DNA of 64,000 nucleotides from Hemicordylus capensis (Eukaryota; Chordata; Lepidosauria; Squamata; Cordylidae). Of the stretch, positions 11,938-23,856 are shown one piece after another. Where the stretch lies: the NCBI RefSeq assembly GCF_027244095.1, contig NC_069657.1:144146857-144210856 (forward strand), in the 5' to 3' direction. Numbering within the stretch: position 1 is the first letter of the stretch; each line of letters opens with the position of its first letter. Made by a program: the position numbers and the translations under genes. The notes beneath the pieces are model-generated. The model did not search any database. It had not been told where the DNA came from and was given only the letters and a program-made list of their open reading frames with translations.

Positions 11938-12200
11938 GGCTCATCTACGAGGCCAGGTGAGGCAATGACCTCAGGCAGTGCCTGTGCCATGAGGTGGTGT
12001 GGGTATCCTGCCCTAGCCGTCATCACCTGTGGGCATCACCTCACCTGCCAGCTACTACTGCAGCTCCTCAACATTTTGCTACCTTCCCTTCCTGTTCACC
12101 CCCACCTACTGGTCAGGCTGAGCCAGTGTCAGTGGGTGGTCACCTTCATCACACATGCTGCCCTTGCATGCTGCTGTAACCTTCTATGCATCTGGGATTT
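11938..12200. repeat. Interspersed repeat family B, copy 1
   Basis: It begins with TCATCTACGAGGCCAGGTGA and CTCAGGCAG, and is related to 33290-33570 and more weakly to 20241-20650. It has a high C content and no coding signal. Probably a non-autonomous DNA element. Confidence 0.45.
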
Positions 12201-12606
12201 TAAAGATTGGCAATGAGGTAACCCGGCAGGAACGTAGCTTCTAGCTTCCCTAGACAGACGCATTCTCTCTTGATCTCTTCCACTTCATGCCTTCCATCTA
12301 CAGACATCCGTCTAGCAAAGTTAAAAGCTCTGTTCTCATGGAGTCACCTCCCTCGCTACTGCCTGTTTAAAACCAGTGGCGATATGCAAGTTTAACAGCC
12401 TGGCTGCCCCGAACGATGGAGTTGGCAGATGAAGAAGTGTGGTGCACACAAGGGAGGTGGGGCTGCAGATCGGTGGTTGGTCTTATTTTGAGGCCTTCTG
12501 GGCTTGGCTCTTAAAGAGGCAGTGCATAGCAGTGTATGGAATTGAAATATTATAAATACAAATGATCGGCAAAATCTACTTTTTGGCAGAAGGAAACAAA
12601 TGTTTA

Positions 12607-13539
12607 TCAAGAGAAATGTTTCCCTCTGAACACTCTCTTCACTGCATCTTTCACCTCTTTGTTTCTTAGGCTATAGATCAAGGGATTTAACATGGGGATC
12701 ACCACAGTGTAGAACACAGAGACCATCATGTCTTCTTGTACTGATGAGCCAGAACTGGGGCGCACGTATATAAAGAAAAGGGTCCCAAAGAAAAGAGAAA
12801 CAGCAGTGAGATGGAATGAGCAGGTGGAGAAAGCCTTGCGTCTTCCCTCACTGGAGTGGATCCTCAGGATGGCACTGAGGATGTAGATGTAAGATATGAT
12901 GACAATAGAGCTGCTGAGAGTACCAAGTGTGCAGGAGAGACCAAAAAGCACTTTCATGTTGAACCTTGTATCGGAGCAGGAGAGTGATATCACTGCAGGA
13001 ATGTCACAGAAGAAATGGTGGATGGTGGACTTGCAGAAGGTTAACTGGAAAGTCAAGCTTGTGTGGGTAGCAGCATTTAGTAGCCCAAAAAGATACGGAG
13101 CTGCCAGCAGCTGGGCACAAACTTTCCTAGACATAATGACTGTATACAGCAGTGGGCTAGAAATAGCCACGTATCGATCATAAGCCATTGTTGCCAAAAC
13201 AAGACATTCTGTGGCTACAAAGAAACAAAAAACGCACATCTGTGCTGCACATCCGGCCAAGGAAATAGTTTTGCTTTCTACTACCAAATCTATCAAGATC
13301 TTGGGGGTGACCACAGAAGAATAGCAGAGGTCCACAAAGGACAGGTTGCTGAGGAAGAAGTACATGGGAGTGTGGAGTCGGGAATCAAACCTGATTAATA
13401 GGATCATCCCCAGATTCCCTACCAAGGTGATGAGGTAGACCACTAGGAAGGATATGAAGAGTGGGAGCTGCAGCTCTGGAGAGTCACTGAACCCCCAAAA
13501 GATGAACATATGCACCATGGTGTGATTTTCCATTGACAT
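12607..13539 (-). CDS. Olfactory receptor, class II (OR5/8/9-like), intact
   Basis: A 310-residue odorant receptor closely similar to the one at 2294-3229. It carries the sequon NHT (5-7), LVGNLG in TM1, [27 protein letters not shown] at the TM3 end, SYIYI in TM5, [10 protein letters not shown] at TM6 and [12 protein letters not shown] in TM7. Two in-frame ATGs are possible (residues 1 and 3). The first lies 11 nt after the splice acceptor, as in the 3.2-kb paralogue. Only the second is shared with the 23.8-kb paralogue, so the true start is uncertain by two residues. The N-terminal EFIL found in relatives reads MFIF here, and the segment after DRYVAI is SSPLLY. No frame damage is seen. Confidence 0.96.
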   Translation of the reverse strand: MSMENHTMVHMFIFWGFSDSPELQLPLFISFLVVYLITLVGNLGMILLIRFDSRLHTPMYFFLSNLSFVDLCYSSVVTPKILIDLVVESKTISLAGCAAQMCVFCFFVATECLVLATMAYDRYVAISSPLLYTVIMSRKVCAQLLAAPYLFGLLNAATHTSLTFQLTFCKSTIHHFFCDIPAVISLSCSDTRFNMKVLFGLSCTLGTLSSSIVIISYIYILSAILRIHSSEGRRKAFSTCSFHLTAVSLFFGTLFFIYVRPSSGSSVQEDMMVSVFYTVVIPMLNPLIYSLRNKEVKDAVKRVFRGKHFS

Positions 13540-13550
13540 TTCTCTTTGTT

Positions 13551-13572
13551 CTGTGTAGAAAAGAGAAGTAAT
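13551..13572 (-). other. Splice acceptor of the OR coding exon
   Basis: On the minus strand, TTCTCTTTTCTACACAG ends at 13551, 11 nt before the first ATG. It is almost the same as the site upstream of the first OR. Confidence 0.7.
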
Positions 13573-14519
13573 TTCTGTAATAAAATAACATAGACAGAGA
13601 CTACAAATAATATCAAATGTTGAATCTGGGAGTGCTTCTGGATATTATGACTGCCATGCTTTTATTCAAATCATACTAAGATTCTGGCATCTGGTTGCTG
13701 GTTGAGCTGTGTGGGAAAGTTTTTATCTGTGTCCTCCTGTATCCGTTATGGAGCTAATAAAACCGTGTGTTCTGAGTTTTGAAAGCTACTAATGGTATCA
13801 ATGCAATGGCTAATGCTGCCTTCAGCCAGATGCAGTGGGGAGGAATGACTCTGTTAATGGCAAACAGGTAACAACCAAAACTCCAGCTGCCCATTAGAAT
13901 TGCTGCAGCTTAACAAGACTGGATCTGTCCTCAAAGGAAGTTCCAGGGATGGCCTTTTGATCTTTACATATCTGATGCATGGAATACCAGTGCATCACTA
14001 AGACAGCCACGACAACACATACACATTGCATAAAGGGCAACACTGCTCTTATTTTACAGCACAGTCTGAACTAAGATCTGCACATATATGCTGAATCATT
14101 CAGAAACCAAAGATGCATGTCAGCTTTTGTCATAAGCGATTTATTCACTTGATCCCCCGCATCATGGTAGAAAAAACAATTTTAGCAAGTCGCATTAAAA
14201 TAAAATAAAAATGTGGACAGGTATGGAATGGAAAACTGCATTTCTGAGGGTGGGCTTTGTCCTACATGTTAGATTTCTTAAAGATAACAATGCCATATTT
14301 CACATTAATGCTCCCATCCTAAATACAACAGTCCATAGGGAACTGTTCTTTCTGTATATAAATGCATTTCATATATGTTGATTGATGATCATTAAAAAAA
14401 AAAATCAGAGTATGTGAAAAGTATCTTTCCTTTAAGTAACCGGAGGAATTCAGCAATGGGGGAGCAAGTGGAGGGTGTGTGAGCTACTTGTGCAGGGTAG
14501 TGCTTCCCTACCCAACACC
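13573..14519. other. OR upstream flank, nothing firm recognised
   Basis: Mixed sequence without a gene or identified repeat. An AATAAAACCGTGTGTTCTGA motif near 13757 is LTR-like, but no boundaries were found. Confidence 0.35.
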
Positions 14520-14616
14520 ACCTATATTATTATTAATGTGCTTCTTGTTGTTTATTTATACCCCATCTCTCTAGTACGCTACTGCTAGAGGCATCTCACA
14601 ACATTAATAAAATAGG

Positions 14617-14666
<50 letters not shown>

Positions 14667-15545
14667 CAAGTTAAAAGACCTAAACTACATAAAAGCTAAA
14701 ACTGCATTTAAAATCACTTTTAAAAGTTTCATATTAAGAGTTATTAGTAAAAAGCTAAAAACGAAGAAATAAAAAGCTTAAAAACCTACCAGATATAAGC
14801 AGTAAATAAAACATTAGAAAGCCTCTCTAAAAAGATGTGCCTAATTGTTTTTTAAAAGCACTGAGGGAGGGAGCATGGAGAAGCTCTTCCAGGAGGGTGT
14901 TCAAAAGTCAGGGGGCCAAAACCGAAAAGGCCCTGGCTCTAGCCCTGCCAACCAGTTCTCTTTTAGTGGTAGGGCCGTGAGCAGGATCTGAGATGCCAAA
15001 TGGAGGACCCTGGCAGGTTCATATGGGCAAATGCAGTCCCACAGATACCCTGGTCCCAAGCCATGTAGGGCTTTAAATGTCAAGGCCAGCACTTTGAATC
15101 TAGCCCAGAAGCAGACTGGTAATCAGTGCAGCTGCCGTCGGATGGGTGTAACACTCGTAAAATGACTGTACCCATGAACATCCTTGCAGCATCATTCTGG
15201 ACCAGCTGAAACTTCTGAACTATCTTCACGGTCAACCCCAGGCAGAGCATGTTTCAATTATTCAATCTGAATGTCACCAAAGCCATGAGTGACTAAGTTC
15301 AGGTCTGACTTCTCCAAGTAGGGTCACAGATGATGTACCACTGTAGCAGGTAAAAAGCACTTCTGCACACCGCTGCAACTGCCACCTATACCTCCAAGGA
15401 CAGTGCTGGGTCCAAAAGCACCCCAAAGCTGTGGACTTTTTCTTTCAGGAGGAGTGTGACCCCATCCAAGACCAAATTTACCTCACTCTTTGGATGAACA
15501 GTTTTACCAACCCAGAGCACTTGTCTAATCCAGATTAAATTTCAG
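14520..15545 (-). mobile_element. L2/CR1-group LINE, 3' part
   Basis: The minus-strand translation contains KVHSFGVLLDPALSLE, then LTFKALHGLGPGYL and the C-terminal FRFWPPDF, the same module order as in the LINE at 52.5-53.8 kb. The front of the RT is missing and several interruptions are present. The 3'UTR holds a (TA)n run at 14618-14666. Confidence 0.78.
14618..14666. repeat. (TA)n microsatellite
   Basis: About 24 TA units inside the LINE 3'UTR. Confidence 0.97.
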
Positions 15546-15808
15546 CTTGTTTGCCCCCACTGAGCCTTACATGTATGGGTGTAGAGAGATAGGTTACATG
15601 TAGTAAACCATCTCAAGTCTGACTCAGGATGTTCACATTTGAAGTCAATATTTTCAAAGTTAGGACACTGTGGAATAAGTATGATATATTCACCAGCAGT
15701 AGTACCTGCCCTGTTCATTGCAGTGACACATATAGAATATTTGCATACAACAGAAGGATGCAAAACACCAGCTGTCTCCAACTGCACACATTCCTTCTCC
15801 TAATATAG
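15546..15808 (-). other. Coding-like scrap, possibly a fibronectin III-type exon
   Basis: A minus-strand open frame reads CKYSICVTAMNRAGTTAGEY and continues through FKCEHPESDLRWFTTCNLS. The order of Tyr-Ser-Ile-Cys-Val-Thr and a following N-R-A-G turn resembles the late strands of a fibronectin III domain. A TATATTAG acceptor-like sequence precedes it. Only about 85 residues are open and no neighbouring exon was found. It could be a stray exon, a pseudogene scrap or chance. Confidence 0.25.
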
Positions 15809-17389
15809 TACAATATATAGTACAAACCAGGAATTACCTGTAGCCTATGCATGTTCTGATGGTTTTGCAATCTCATTCCCTCATTCTTCATTCCCTCATT
15901 TATTCTAAAACTCCTTTCTCAAACATGTCTGTGTTCAGATGGAGAGTACATCATTTGACGTTGAACACTTGCACCTTGCTACTTGCTTTTATTGCTGCAG
16001 CAATTTCTAGAGGAGATATAATTAAAGTGTTCCCATGACACAAGACCTTCTTCTGGGAATTCAAGTTGTGGTCTCTGAAGTATTTGAAGGCTCATGTGGC
16101 AGTTGCAGTTCTCTATGTGCCTTGTATTAGGAAGCAGAACTGTGCAGAAAAGATTTTTTTAGCTGTTCTAAAATGTATCGATTCTACCTCAGATCAACTC
16201 TACCTCCATTGCACACGCTGTACTGCTAATGTCCATGGGGAAAAATATAGACGTTGGCTCCCAATAACAAATATATCAAAGATACAAAAGCTTGTGTAAT
16301 TGAACGGTTATTATTGTACAGCACTGGAGGAACATGTGTGTATGTTTCTTCTGATGAGGCTAATATGGGCCCTGTTTTGGAAGTCAATGAGATGGTTTGG
16401 ACAATGTAGTACATCAAAGCCAGCTCCCACTTTATGCAAATTATGCAAAGAAAAAAGCATACTTAGTCAAATGATTTTAAAAGTCTGATTTGTGGTGAGA
16501 GTGGATCACCTTTCTATTTCATCAAGCATCTGGTCAAACACGTAGGGAGACCATGGTTTTGGGGAATAATGAACTGACATTTTCAGATGCCTAATTTGCA
16601 GGGGTTCAGTTGAGGCTTAGTACCAGTCAAACTTCTCGTTAAAACTGCAGCTGCAAGGTTGTATGAACAGGCCCTGTAATGATTAAATGTCCCTGCAAGG
16701 CTTCTTTGAGGAAAAGCATATGAAGCTGCCTTGCGACGCAAGCTATTGGTGCACCTAGACCAGTGCCATATACTCAAATTCATAACTGTTCTCTACATAC
16801 TTCTGGTTTCTTCTGCATGCAAAGTGATTGGCCTTCCCCAGGGGATGGATTTTAGCAGTTTATGTACAGAAGAAAGCAATGGAATATCTTGAATCTTTGG
16901 TAAAAGCCTGATTTATGTTTGTATACAAAGAAGAAATAGATGGCAAACAGTAGCCCTTACAGCTAGACTATGCAAGGCTATGCAAGATATTTCAGAGTCT
17001 GATTCCAAAAAGCACCAACTGCCAAAGCAAACTCTAGTCTTTGCTTGCAGCTTTCCTCATGGACAACATAGAACTCTTTCTCCATGACCTGGCACATCTA
17101 TGCAATTAAACACCACCATTTTTTTCTCCTATGAAATATCTCTATGCCAGTGTGGCTGGCCAGTCCAATAGTTATGATGGCTTCCCATTGTGACATGTGT
17201 AGCATTAATAGAAAGCTGCTTTGTAATTGCTTTGTAGAAAGTGTGTTTGCAAGTCAGTGCCTCTGTGGGATGGAAAAGTACAGACCAAACGAAAGTGTTG
17301 GGTCAGCTATCTGCCCAGAGCAGAATAAGTGGGGGTTTGCAGCAGCGGGGAGAGATAGGCTCCCCTGAATAGTAACTGTATTGTTCTAG
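15809..17389. other. Intergenic, nothing firm recognised
   Basis: A/T-rich, with short open frames lacking motifs. 16600-16790 has AAAGCATATGAAGCTGCC, which faintly recalls a CR1-like SINE tail. Confidence 0.35.
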
Positions 17390-17697
17390 GAATGTGAAGG
17401 CTTCTCCTATTAATTAATTATCTCTCTGCTGTGAAATAGAAACTTAGAAACTTAGAGCGCAAAGTCCAGCCTCTATGCAAGCATATGTACGAATGTAATG
17501 AACTGATTGGTTCTTTGGGGCTGAATGTTGATGCCTAGGGGTGGAGGAAAATCTTTATAAACTCTTGTTAGTCTGTAAGAGGTACGCTCCTTGGACTTTT
17601 GCCAAAAGGCACCAGGGGTTGTCCTCAGCGCTGAGAAATAAACCTTTGTCTCTTTCACTATCCGTGTCAATGGTCATTTGCTCAGGTAACACCATCT
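17390..17697 (+). mobile_element. LTR-like fossil, probably solo
   Basis: It has the order expected of a retroviral-type LTR: a TG start near 17393, a TATAAA near 17556, an AAATAAA polyadenylation signal near 17636 and a short U5-like end near 17690. No confident target-site duplication or internal region was seen, so the ends are approximate. Confidence 0.45.
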
Positions 17698-18204
17698 CAG
17701 GTGAAATATCCTCTTTATCATCTAGAACTGATTAGGGATGTGCACAAAACCAGTTTGCCTGGTTCGGTTCAAATTCAAACCGGCTTTGAACCAGGATGAG
17801 CAGGTTTGGTTTGGGTTTTGATCGAACCCCCCTTTGGTTCAGTTTGAATTTGAACCCAACTCGAAAGTTCTAAAAGGTATAACGAGGACTCAAACTGGCC
17901 CATTATAACCCATGCAGAGCACCTAGGGGCACAAAAGTGGGATGAGTGGTAGGCACCCAGGGGTGCCTACCACCCATCAAACCCCAAGGCAATCAGACAC
18001 TTCTGTGATTATTGCTTAATTTTTGAGGTTTTTTCATTTTTTTTTACTTCCTCCCATAGGGAATAATGAAAATTTGAGGCAGCTCCACCCCCCTTTGAGG
18101 GGCTCCAGGGCACCCCAAAGTGGGTCTGGGGGCATGGCAGGGCCAGCCTCAACTCCCCCCAGCCACCCCCAAGTTGATAGGATTTATTGTTCTTTATTCA
18201 AGTT

Positions 18205-18476
18205 AACCCCTTCGAACTTGGCAAAAAGGCACCTTTTAATGTGGTGATTCTCTTTATTTAGCAGGGGGAGAGCAACTGGCCCTATCCACCCCCAGCACAC
18301 TACCTCCAGTGACTGTTGCTGGTGTCTGTCTTGTGTTTCTTTTAGATTGTGAGCCCTTTGGGGACAGGGATCCATCTTATTCATTTATTATTTCTCTGTG
18401 TAAACTGCCCTGAGCCATTTTTGGAAGGGTGGTATAGAAATCAAATAATAATAATAATTATTATTATTATTATTAA
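18205..18476 (+). repeat. Interspersed repeat family A, copy 2
   Basis: Motif order as in copy 1, ending AAATCAAATAATAATAATAA. It is nested in the 2.5-kb hAT element, between the two arms of its internal inverted repeat. Confidence 0.75.
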
Positions 18477-19279
18477 TCAGGAATTTTTATAATTTTTTTT
18501 TGCTTCCATTGGAAAACATTGAGACACTTCTAATTCACAAATATCATCTACTGGCCTTAATTACTTCATTGCTGTGACCTCTGAGTTCACAGTTCATAGC
18601 AATGAAGTAATTAAGGTTATAGTACACAATGTTCTATGAATGGGATAGACTCTCCCAATGCTTTCCAATGGAGGCAAAAAATATTTATAAAAGTTCCTGA
18701 ATAAAGAACAAAAAATCCTATCAACTTGGGGGTGCCTGGGGGGGGGGGGAGTTGAGGCCAGCCCTGCCATACCCCCAGACCCACTTTAATATAAACACCT
18801 TTTAACAAATGCCCACCCACCCACAACAATGCAATACAATAAAAACAAAAAAAGCTATCAATAAACTACTACACAATTGGGAGGGGGACACCTGTAAAAA
18901 CAAGAAACAACCTGCAAAGAAAAAACACAGAAAATATCCCTCCCCACACCCAAATGCAAAAGGAGGCCCTATTTAAAAACCACTAGGGGGAAAAGAGGAC
19001 AACAGAAAGTAAAGACTCACCCCTCTTCGTCCAGAATCTTCTGCTGTACACACTGATCAAAGGACAAAAAAGAAGGGAAGGAATCCGAGACCAGTGGCAG
19101 CAGAAGCTGGCACACAGCACAGAGCGGCACAGGCTGGCACAGCTGGGGACAAGGGGAAGGGCAGAATGAGAAGCTTTTCAGCAACTCACCCGCCCAAACA
19201 ACTTAAAATAAACACTTAGAAAATAAATTAAAAGGCTGGTGGTAAGGCTGTGGGAATGGGAGCATGGGTTTTAAAGGTA

Positions 19280-19700
19280 CTGGGGCAGAGAAAGAGAGAA
19301 ACATAAAAACAATACAGGACAGGTGGGCAGGATGGGTTTGGAGAAATAATAAATGAATGGGTCAGAGGCCTCAGGCACAAAGGCCTGGGTGAGCCCCTCG
19401 GCACAGAGGAGAGGGGAGATAGAGAGAGACACTCAGGGGGATAGAAAAATTAAATGCAGAAATACACACACAGAACATAAGGTTTAAAGGGACTTGGACA
19501 CACACAGAGAGAGAAACAGAAAAGCAATACAGGACATGTGGCGGGGGGATGGGGTTGGAGAAATAATAAATGGCTGGGCCAGAGGCCTCAGGCCCAAAGG
19601 CCTGGGTGGGTCTTCCTGGCCCAGAGGAGAGCGGGAGAGAGAGACAGAGACACAGGGGATAAAAAAATAAAACACACAGAACAGTGGGAAAAGAAGGTTT
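19280..19700. repeat. Two-copy tandem duplication, about 217 bp
   Basis: CAATACAGGACAGGTGG and GAGAAATAATAAATGAATGG near 19308-19360 recur in near-identical form near 19525-19575. Both are followed by CAGAGGCCTCAGG and AAAGGCCTGGGTG. Internal to the hAT element. Confidence 0.75.
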
Positions 19701-20240
19701 AAAGCAGGCAGGACAGAGAGAAAAGGCAAGGGAACAGCGGATGGGAGAAAAAAAGCTCTGCAAGGCAGACTCACCGGCAGCTACAGAGCACTGCAGAGGC
19801 CCAGAAGAAAGCCAAGCAGCAACTGCAACCAGAGTGATTTGCAAGGCCAGAGGCTTGGCTTTATATATGATTTGAAACTCCCTCCTTTGGGAGCCCCCAC
19901 CTTTGCCCTCCCCCCCTGGCCAATAGGGTGCCAGCTCTCAAGCAATGGCACAGTACACAGCCTACCACAGAGCCAGACTTTTCTGGCCAATCACAGAAGC
20001 AATAGCTCGGCCAATGCAAACTAGCAAAACAAGTATCACAAAATGGAAGACAAGACCTAAAATGGACCCTAGAGGCTCCGAACTGGCTTGAGCCCATTCA
20101 AACCAGCTTGAACTGAACCAGGCTTGATCAGTTTGAATTCGGACCAGCATTGGAAACCCAATGCCCAGTTTGGTCCGAATTGGAACCGTCGAACCAAACT
20201 GGTTCGAATTCGAACTGGTTTGCACATCCCTAGAACTGAT

Positions 20241-20650
20241 GGCAGCTCATGACCACAACATGCCTGAGGCAAAGTGCCAAATGTACCTCCTCACCCAAAT
20301 GCACCTCCTTTTTCTGTTTATGGCAGTATCAGCTGCTATTTTGCTAGATGCATGCATAACAGTGTGAGCAAACACCTCCCTCCCCCACTCTGCCATTACG
20401 TCCTTTTCCTGGCTCAATGCTCATGCTCCTGCCTCCCAGGAAGAGGAGGTGGTGGTGGTGGTGGAGGACCATCTCAAAGTGGCTCTTTGTTGCTGAGTGG
20501 TGACTATGCTGCCACTCATCAAAGAGCTTCTCTGGTGCTGGCAGATGGTAGAGATAGGTAGGTGAGGGAGCAGGGGAGCATTTTGCCACACCTCTGGTGC
20601 CTCCCAAATTGCCTAAGGTGACTACTTCACATTTCCTCATAAGGGACCAA
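20241..20650. repeat. Possible family B repeat
   Basis: ATGCCTGAGGCAAAGTG near the start and TTGCCTAAGGTGACTAC near the end are arranged like inverted ends, and resemble family B at 11.9 and 33.3 kb. A GGT run lies near 20450. Confidence 0.35.
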
Positions 20651-21203
20651 TTCTAAATTTATCCTCCCCTTTCTCAACTGCATGCTGCCACAACAGTTGT
20701 GATGGTGTTCCCACAGCTTTCATGAAAAGTATAGCTTGGCAACTATCCCACCCCCTTCTGCCAGCCTCTGTTCTTCATGTGTCTCACTGATGTGCTAATT
20801 TTAGGTCTAAAAATACTGGCACAACACATAGACCAGGCCCCCCCCCGCTCCCCGAAAACAGATAGACATGATATGGAATAAGAATAAACACATTATTATA
20901 CATTTATTTATACAGTGTTGACTCTGCTCTGAGAACGAAGCATACCTTGTTTAAAAATTCCAGTTCACATCTGTTGATCTCAAGAGCTAATTCATTCCTA
21001 GCCCCACTCTCATCTTTTTTTTTTTTAAAGATCCTCTGTTTCTAGTGCAGAAATTACTTCAGACCACATTAATGATACAGCTGAAAAAATAGATAATGTA
21101 ATGTGGAACCAGATGTCATTGGCAGATCAGCCTTAGTGGGCATGCAAAAGCCAGTTAAATGTAGGAGGAGTACCATATCTTTCAGCAGGCACTGGGCCCA
21201 GTT
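20651..21203. other. Intergenic, nothing recognised
   Basis: No gene or identified repeat. A T-run lies near 21017. Confidence 0.35.
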
Positions 21204-21211
21204 GTGCTATG

Positions 21212-21629
21212 TAGGGGTGTGCACGGAACCGCCTGGCCCAGTTCGGTTTGAGGCCTCGAATAGAACTGGGCCAGTCTGGTCCGGCCCCCCATTGAACCCC
21301 CCCCCCGGTCTGATCTGGTCCCAGACCGGTCCGAGAACTTTTTTTTTTTTAAAGTTAATGAAGTACCTGTAGCCCCTCTGGGGGGCTTGCTGAGGCTGCA
21401 GGGTGGTGGTGGTGTCCGCGCGGGTTCCCTCTCCCCCTGCCAGCCTCAGCAAGCCCCCCGGAGGGGCTACAGGTACTTCATGAACTTAATTTTTTTTTCA
21501 AGTTTGCGGACCTGCTGGACTGGACCCAGCGGTCCGGTTCCAGTCCGACAGAACTGGGGTGGGTGGGTGGTTCGACCACGAACCCCTGAACCCCTGGACC
21601 GGACTGCCAGTCTGGTCCGCACATCCCTA
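21212..21629. mobile_element. 418-bp palindromic hAT MITE
   Basis: Ends TAGGGGTGTGCACGG and CCGCACATCCCTA, with perfect 8-bp duplications GTGCTATG (21204-21211 and 21630-21637). A central inverted repeat pairs GAAGTACCTGTAGCCCCTC (about 21359) with its complement about 21462-21480. It belongs to the same terminal-motif group as the 2.5-kb element. Confidence 0.93.
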
Positions 21630-21914
21630 GTGCTATGAGTTGCTGTGCAGTCCCAGGAACCACATAGCAGATCAATGCTCAAAGAGTCTTCAGCAGCTGT
21701 GGTGTTACCATAGTGGCTGTGGTAACCCACAGTAGCTTACCACAGCCACTGTGGAAAGGCAATGAGGAAAGGGAGGGGTCCACTCCCTCTGACTATAAGT
21801 GTATCTCTCTTTCCTACCTAGGCTCTCATCAGGATTGTGAAAACTTCTTAGGCTTGACTTTCAAACAGAATAAAGCTTCTCCCAGCAGGTGCTCTAAATC
21901 TATGCAATCATCTC

Positions 21915-22222
21915 TCTTATGGGAAGAGAGCTGGTCTTGTGGTAGCAAGCATGACTTGTCCCCTTAGCTAAGCAGGGTCTGCCCTGGTTGCATATGAATG
22001 GGAGACTTGATGTGTGAGCACTGTAAGATATTTCCCTTAGGGGATGGAGCCGCTCTGGGAAGAGCAGAAGGTTTCAAGTTCCTTCCCTGCCTTCTCCAAG
22101 ATAGGGCTGAGACAGAGAGATTCCTGCCTGAAACCTTGGAGAAGCCGCTGCCAGTCTGTGAAGACAATACTGAGCTAGATAGACCAATGGTCTGACTCAG
22201 TATGTGGCAGCTTCCTATGTTC
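21915..22222 (+). mobile_element. 5S-rRNA-derived SINE with CR1-like tail
   Basis: A head of about 45 bp precedes TTAGCTAAGCAGGGTCTGCC and GAATGGGAGACTTG, which line up with the 5S rRNA internal control region (GCTAAGCAGGGTCGGGCC ... GATGGGAGACC). A SINE-specific body follows, then the tail GACTCAGTATGTGGCAGC and TCCTATGTTCC, which resembles a CR1 3' end and so could recruit CR1 reverse transcriptase. It is better preserved than the copy at 4.4 kb. Confidence 0.88.
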
Positions 22223-22883
22223 CATTTGTGGATAAATAAATCATATATTTGGTCTTCCCAGTACCCTCTTTGTTAAGCTGTGCAAATGACAGTCATTTGA
22301 GTAAGGTTGTAGATTCCACAAAAGCCACCAGAGCAAGCCTGGGTTAGGGTGCACATGAGAATAGCCTCAGCTTGTGAGCAATATGTTGTGTCTTTTGTAT
22401 TGATGCAAATGAGCAGTTGAAAATGTAGATACCAGTAAGAAAAAACAATGTGTACCACTGAGATTAACAGAACGCCTAGTCATAAAGAAGAGTTCTGGTA
22501 GTGACAGTGGTTTTCTGCTTTTCTTGATTTAGTCTAACAATCAATCAGCCTATGTACCCTTCTTCATACCAGGTTTCCTGTAGGATTTAATATTAGATAG
22601 ATTTACTCTTTTTGTTATAATCTAAAAGTAATGATACATACAACGATAAACAAGAAATTAAACAATTAAAAGGCAGATTTCCTGCAGTTTGCTGGACAAT
22701 TCAAGACCCTTTATTTAAAATTTTCCATTTTTATGTCAAAATGTTTCCAACATAATTATGTGCTGAATGGAACTGAAATACTCTAACAAATGCATTGAAA
22801 GCATCAATTCTTTCTTTGACATCTGGATGCATTCCTAACTTACTTTCCATGAGGGAAAAATGGGAGTTTTTAAATTTTCTGTT
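22223..22883. other. 3' flank of the third OR
   Basis: A/T-rich, no gene or repeat recognised. Confidence 0.4.
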
Positions 22884-23813
22884 CTATGAGAGGTTTTTCC
22901 CTCTGATCAGTCGCCTCACTGCGTCTTTCACCTCTTTGTTTCTAAGACTGTAGATCAAGGGGTTCAGCATAGGGATCATCACTGTGTAGAACATGGCGAC
23001 CATTTTGTCCTCATCTATTGATGAATTGGAGCTGGGACGCACATATATGAAGAAGAGCGTTCCATAAAAGATAGACACAACTGTGAGGTGGGTGGAGCAG
23101 GTAGAGAAAGCTTTGCGCCTGCCTGCATTGGAATGAATTTTCAGGATGGCACTAACAATGTATATATAAGAAACAATGATCATAGAGGTACTCACAATGC
23201 CAAAAGTGCAAGACAGACCAAAAAGCACCATATTGTTGAGTTGGGTATCAGAACAGGAGAGTGCTATGACTGCAGGGATGTCACAAAAGAAATGGTTGAT
23301 TATGTTGGCATTGCAGAAGATTAACTGAAAAGATAAGGCTGTGTGTGTTGTGGCATTCAACACTCCTACGAGATAGGGGGTGATTACCAGCTGGGCACAG
23401 ACTCTTCGTGACATAACTACTGAATAGAGCAGGGGTTTGGAAATGGCAACATACCGATCATAAGCCATTGCTGCCAAGAGAAAACATTCCGTGGCTAAAA
23501 AAAGACCAAAAAACCACATTTGTACAGCACATCCAGTCAATGAAATCACCTTTCTGCTCATAACCAAGTCCATCAGCATTTTGGGTGTGACAACTGTGGA
23601 GTAGCAGACATCTACCAAGGACAGGTTGCTAAGGAAGAAATACATAGGGGTGTGAAGTTGTGAGCTAACACTTATTAAAAGGATCACCCCAAGATTTCCA
23701 GTGAGGGTGATAACATATACCACCAGGAAGAATGTGAAGAGAGGAATCTGCAGTTTTGAAGAGTCAGTGAATCCGGTAAAAATGAATTCATCCACTGTGG
23801 TATGATTTTCCAT
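22884..23813 (-). CDS. Olfactory receptor, class II (OR5/8/9-like), intact
   Basis: A 309-residue odorant receptor and paralogue of the two preceding genes. It carries the NHT sequon near the N-terminus, LTGNLG in TM1, [26 protein letters not shown] at the TM3 end, SYIYI in TM5, [10 protein letters not shown] at TM6 and [12 protein letters not shown] in TM7. The codon that aligns with the first ATG of the 13.5-kb paralogue is GTG here, so translation should begin at the next ATG ([10 protein letters not shown]), 18 nt after the splice acceptor. No stop or frameshift is present. The gene is the third in the minus-strand array. Confidence 0.96.
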   Translation of the reverse strand: MENHTTVDEFIFTGFTDSSKLQIPLFTFFLVVYVITLTGNLGVILLISVSSQLHTPMYFFLSNLSLVDVCYSTVVTPKMLMDLVMSRKVISLTGCAVQMWFFGLFLATECFLLAAMAYDRYVAISKPLLYSVVMSRRVCAQLVITPYLVGVLNATTHTALSFQLIFCNANIINHFFCDIPAVIALSCSDTQLNNMVLFGLSCTFGIVSTSMIIVSYIYIVSAILKIHSNAGRRKAFSTCSTHLTVVSIFYGTLFFIYVRPSSNSSIDEDKMVAMFYTVMIPMLNPLIYSLRNKEVKDAVRRLIRGKNLS

Positions 23814-23831
23814 TGTCACATCTTCTTGTAA

Positions 23832-23856
23832 CTGTGCAGAAGAAAAAGAAACAATT
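23832..23856 (-). other. Splice acceptor of the OR coding exon
   Basis: On the minus strand, CTTTTTCTTCTGCACAG ends at 23832, 18 nt before the ATG. Confidence 0.7.

Larger units (their letters stand above)
17733..20232. mobile_element. 2.5-kb non-autonomous hAT element
   Basis: The left end is TAGGGATGTGCA and the right end is its complement TGCACATCCCTA. Perfect 8-bp duplications GAACTGAT flank it (17725-17732 and 20233-20240), the hAT hallmark. Just inside both ends lie repeated GGTTCGAATTC-type motifs. An internal inverted repeat pairs 18085-18185 with 18700-18790, and a family A repeat sits between them. The right 1.4 kb matches 46.68-49.29 kb of the larger element that carries transposase remains. 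No transposase is present here. Confidence 0.92.

Noticed and set aside
13560-13830. LTR-like AATAAA plus GTGTGTT region upstream of the second OR
   Set aside because: No TG/CA boundaries or target-site duplication found.
19371-19990. Long minus-strand open frames at 19.4-20.0 kb
   Set aside because: Low-complexity Ser/Leu/Pro-rich translations of purine-rich, tandemly duplicated hAT sequence; no domain.
21915-22060. Functional 5S rRNA gene
   Set aside because: Only the internal promoter region resembles 5S; the rest and the CR1-like tail show it is a SINE.
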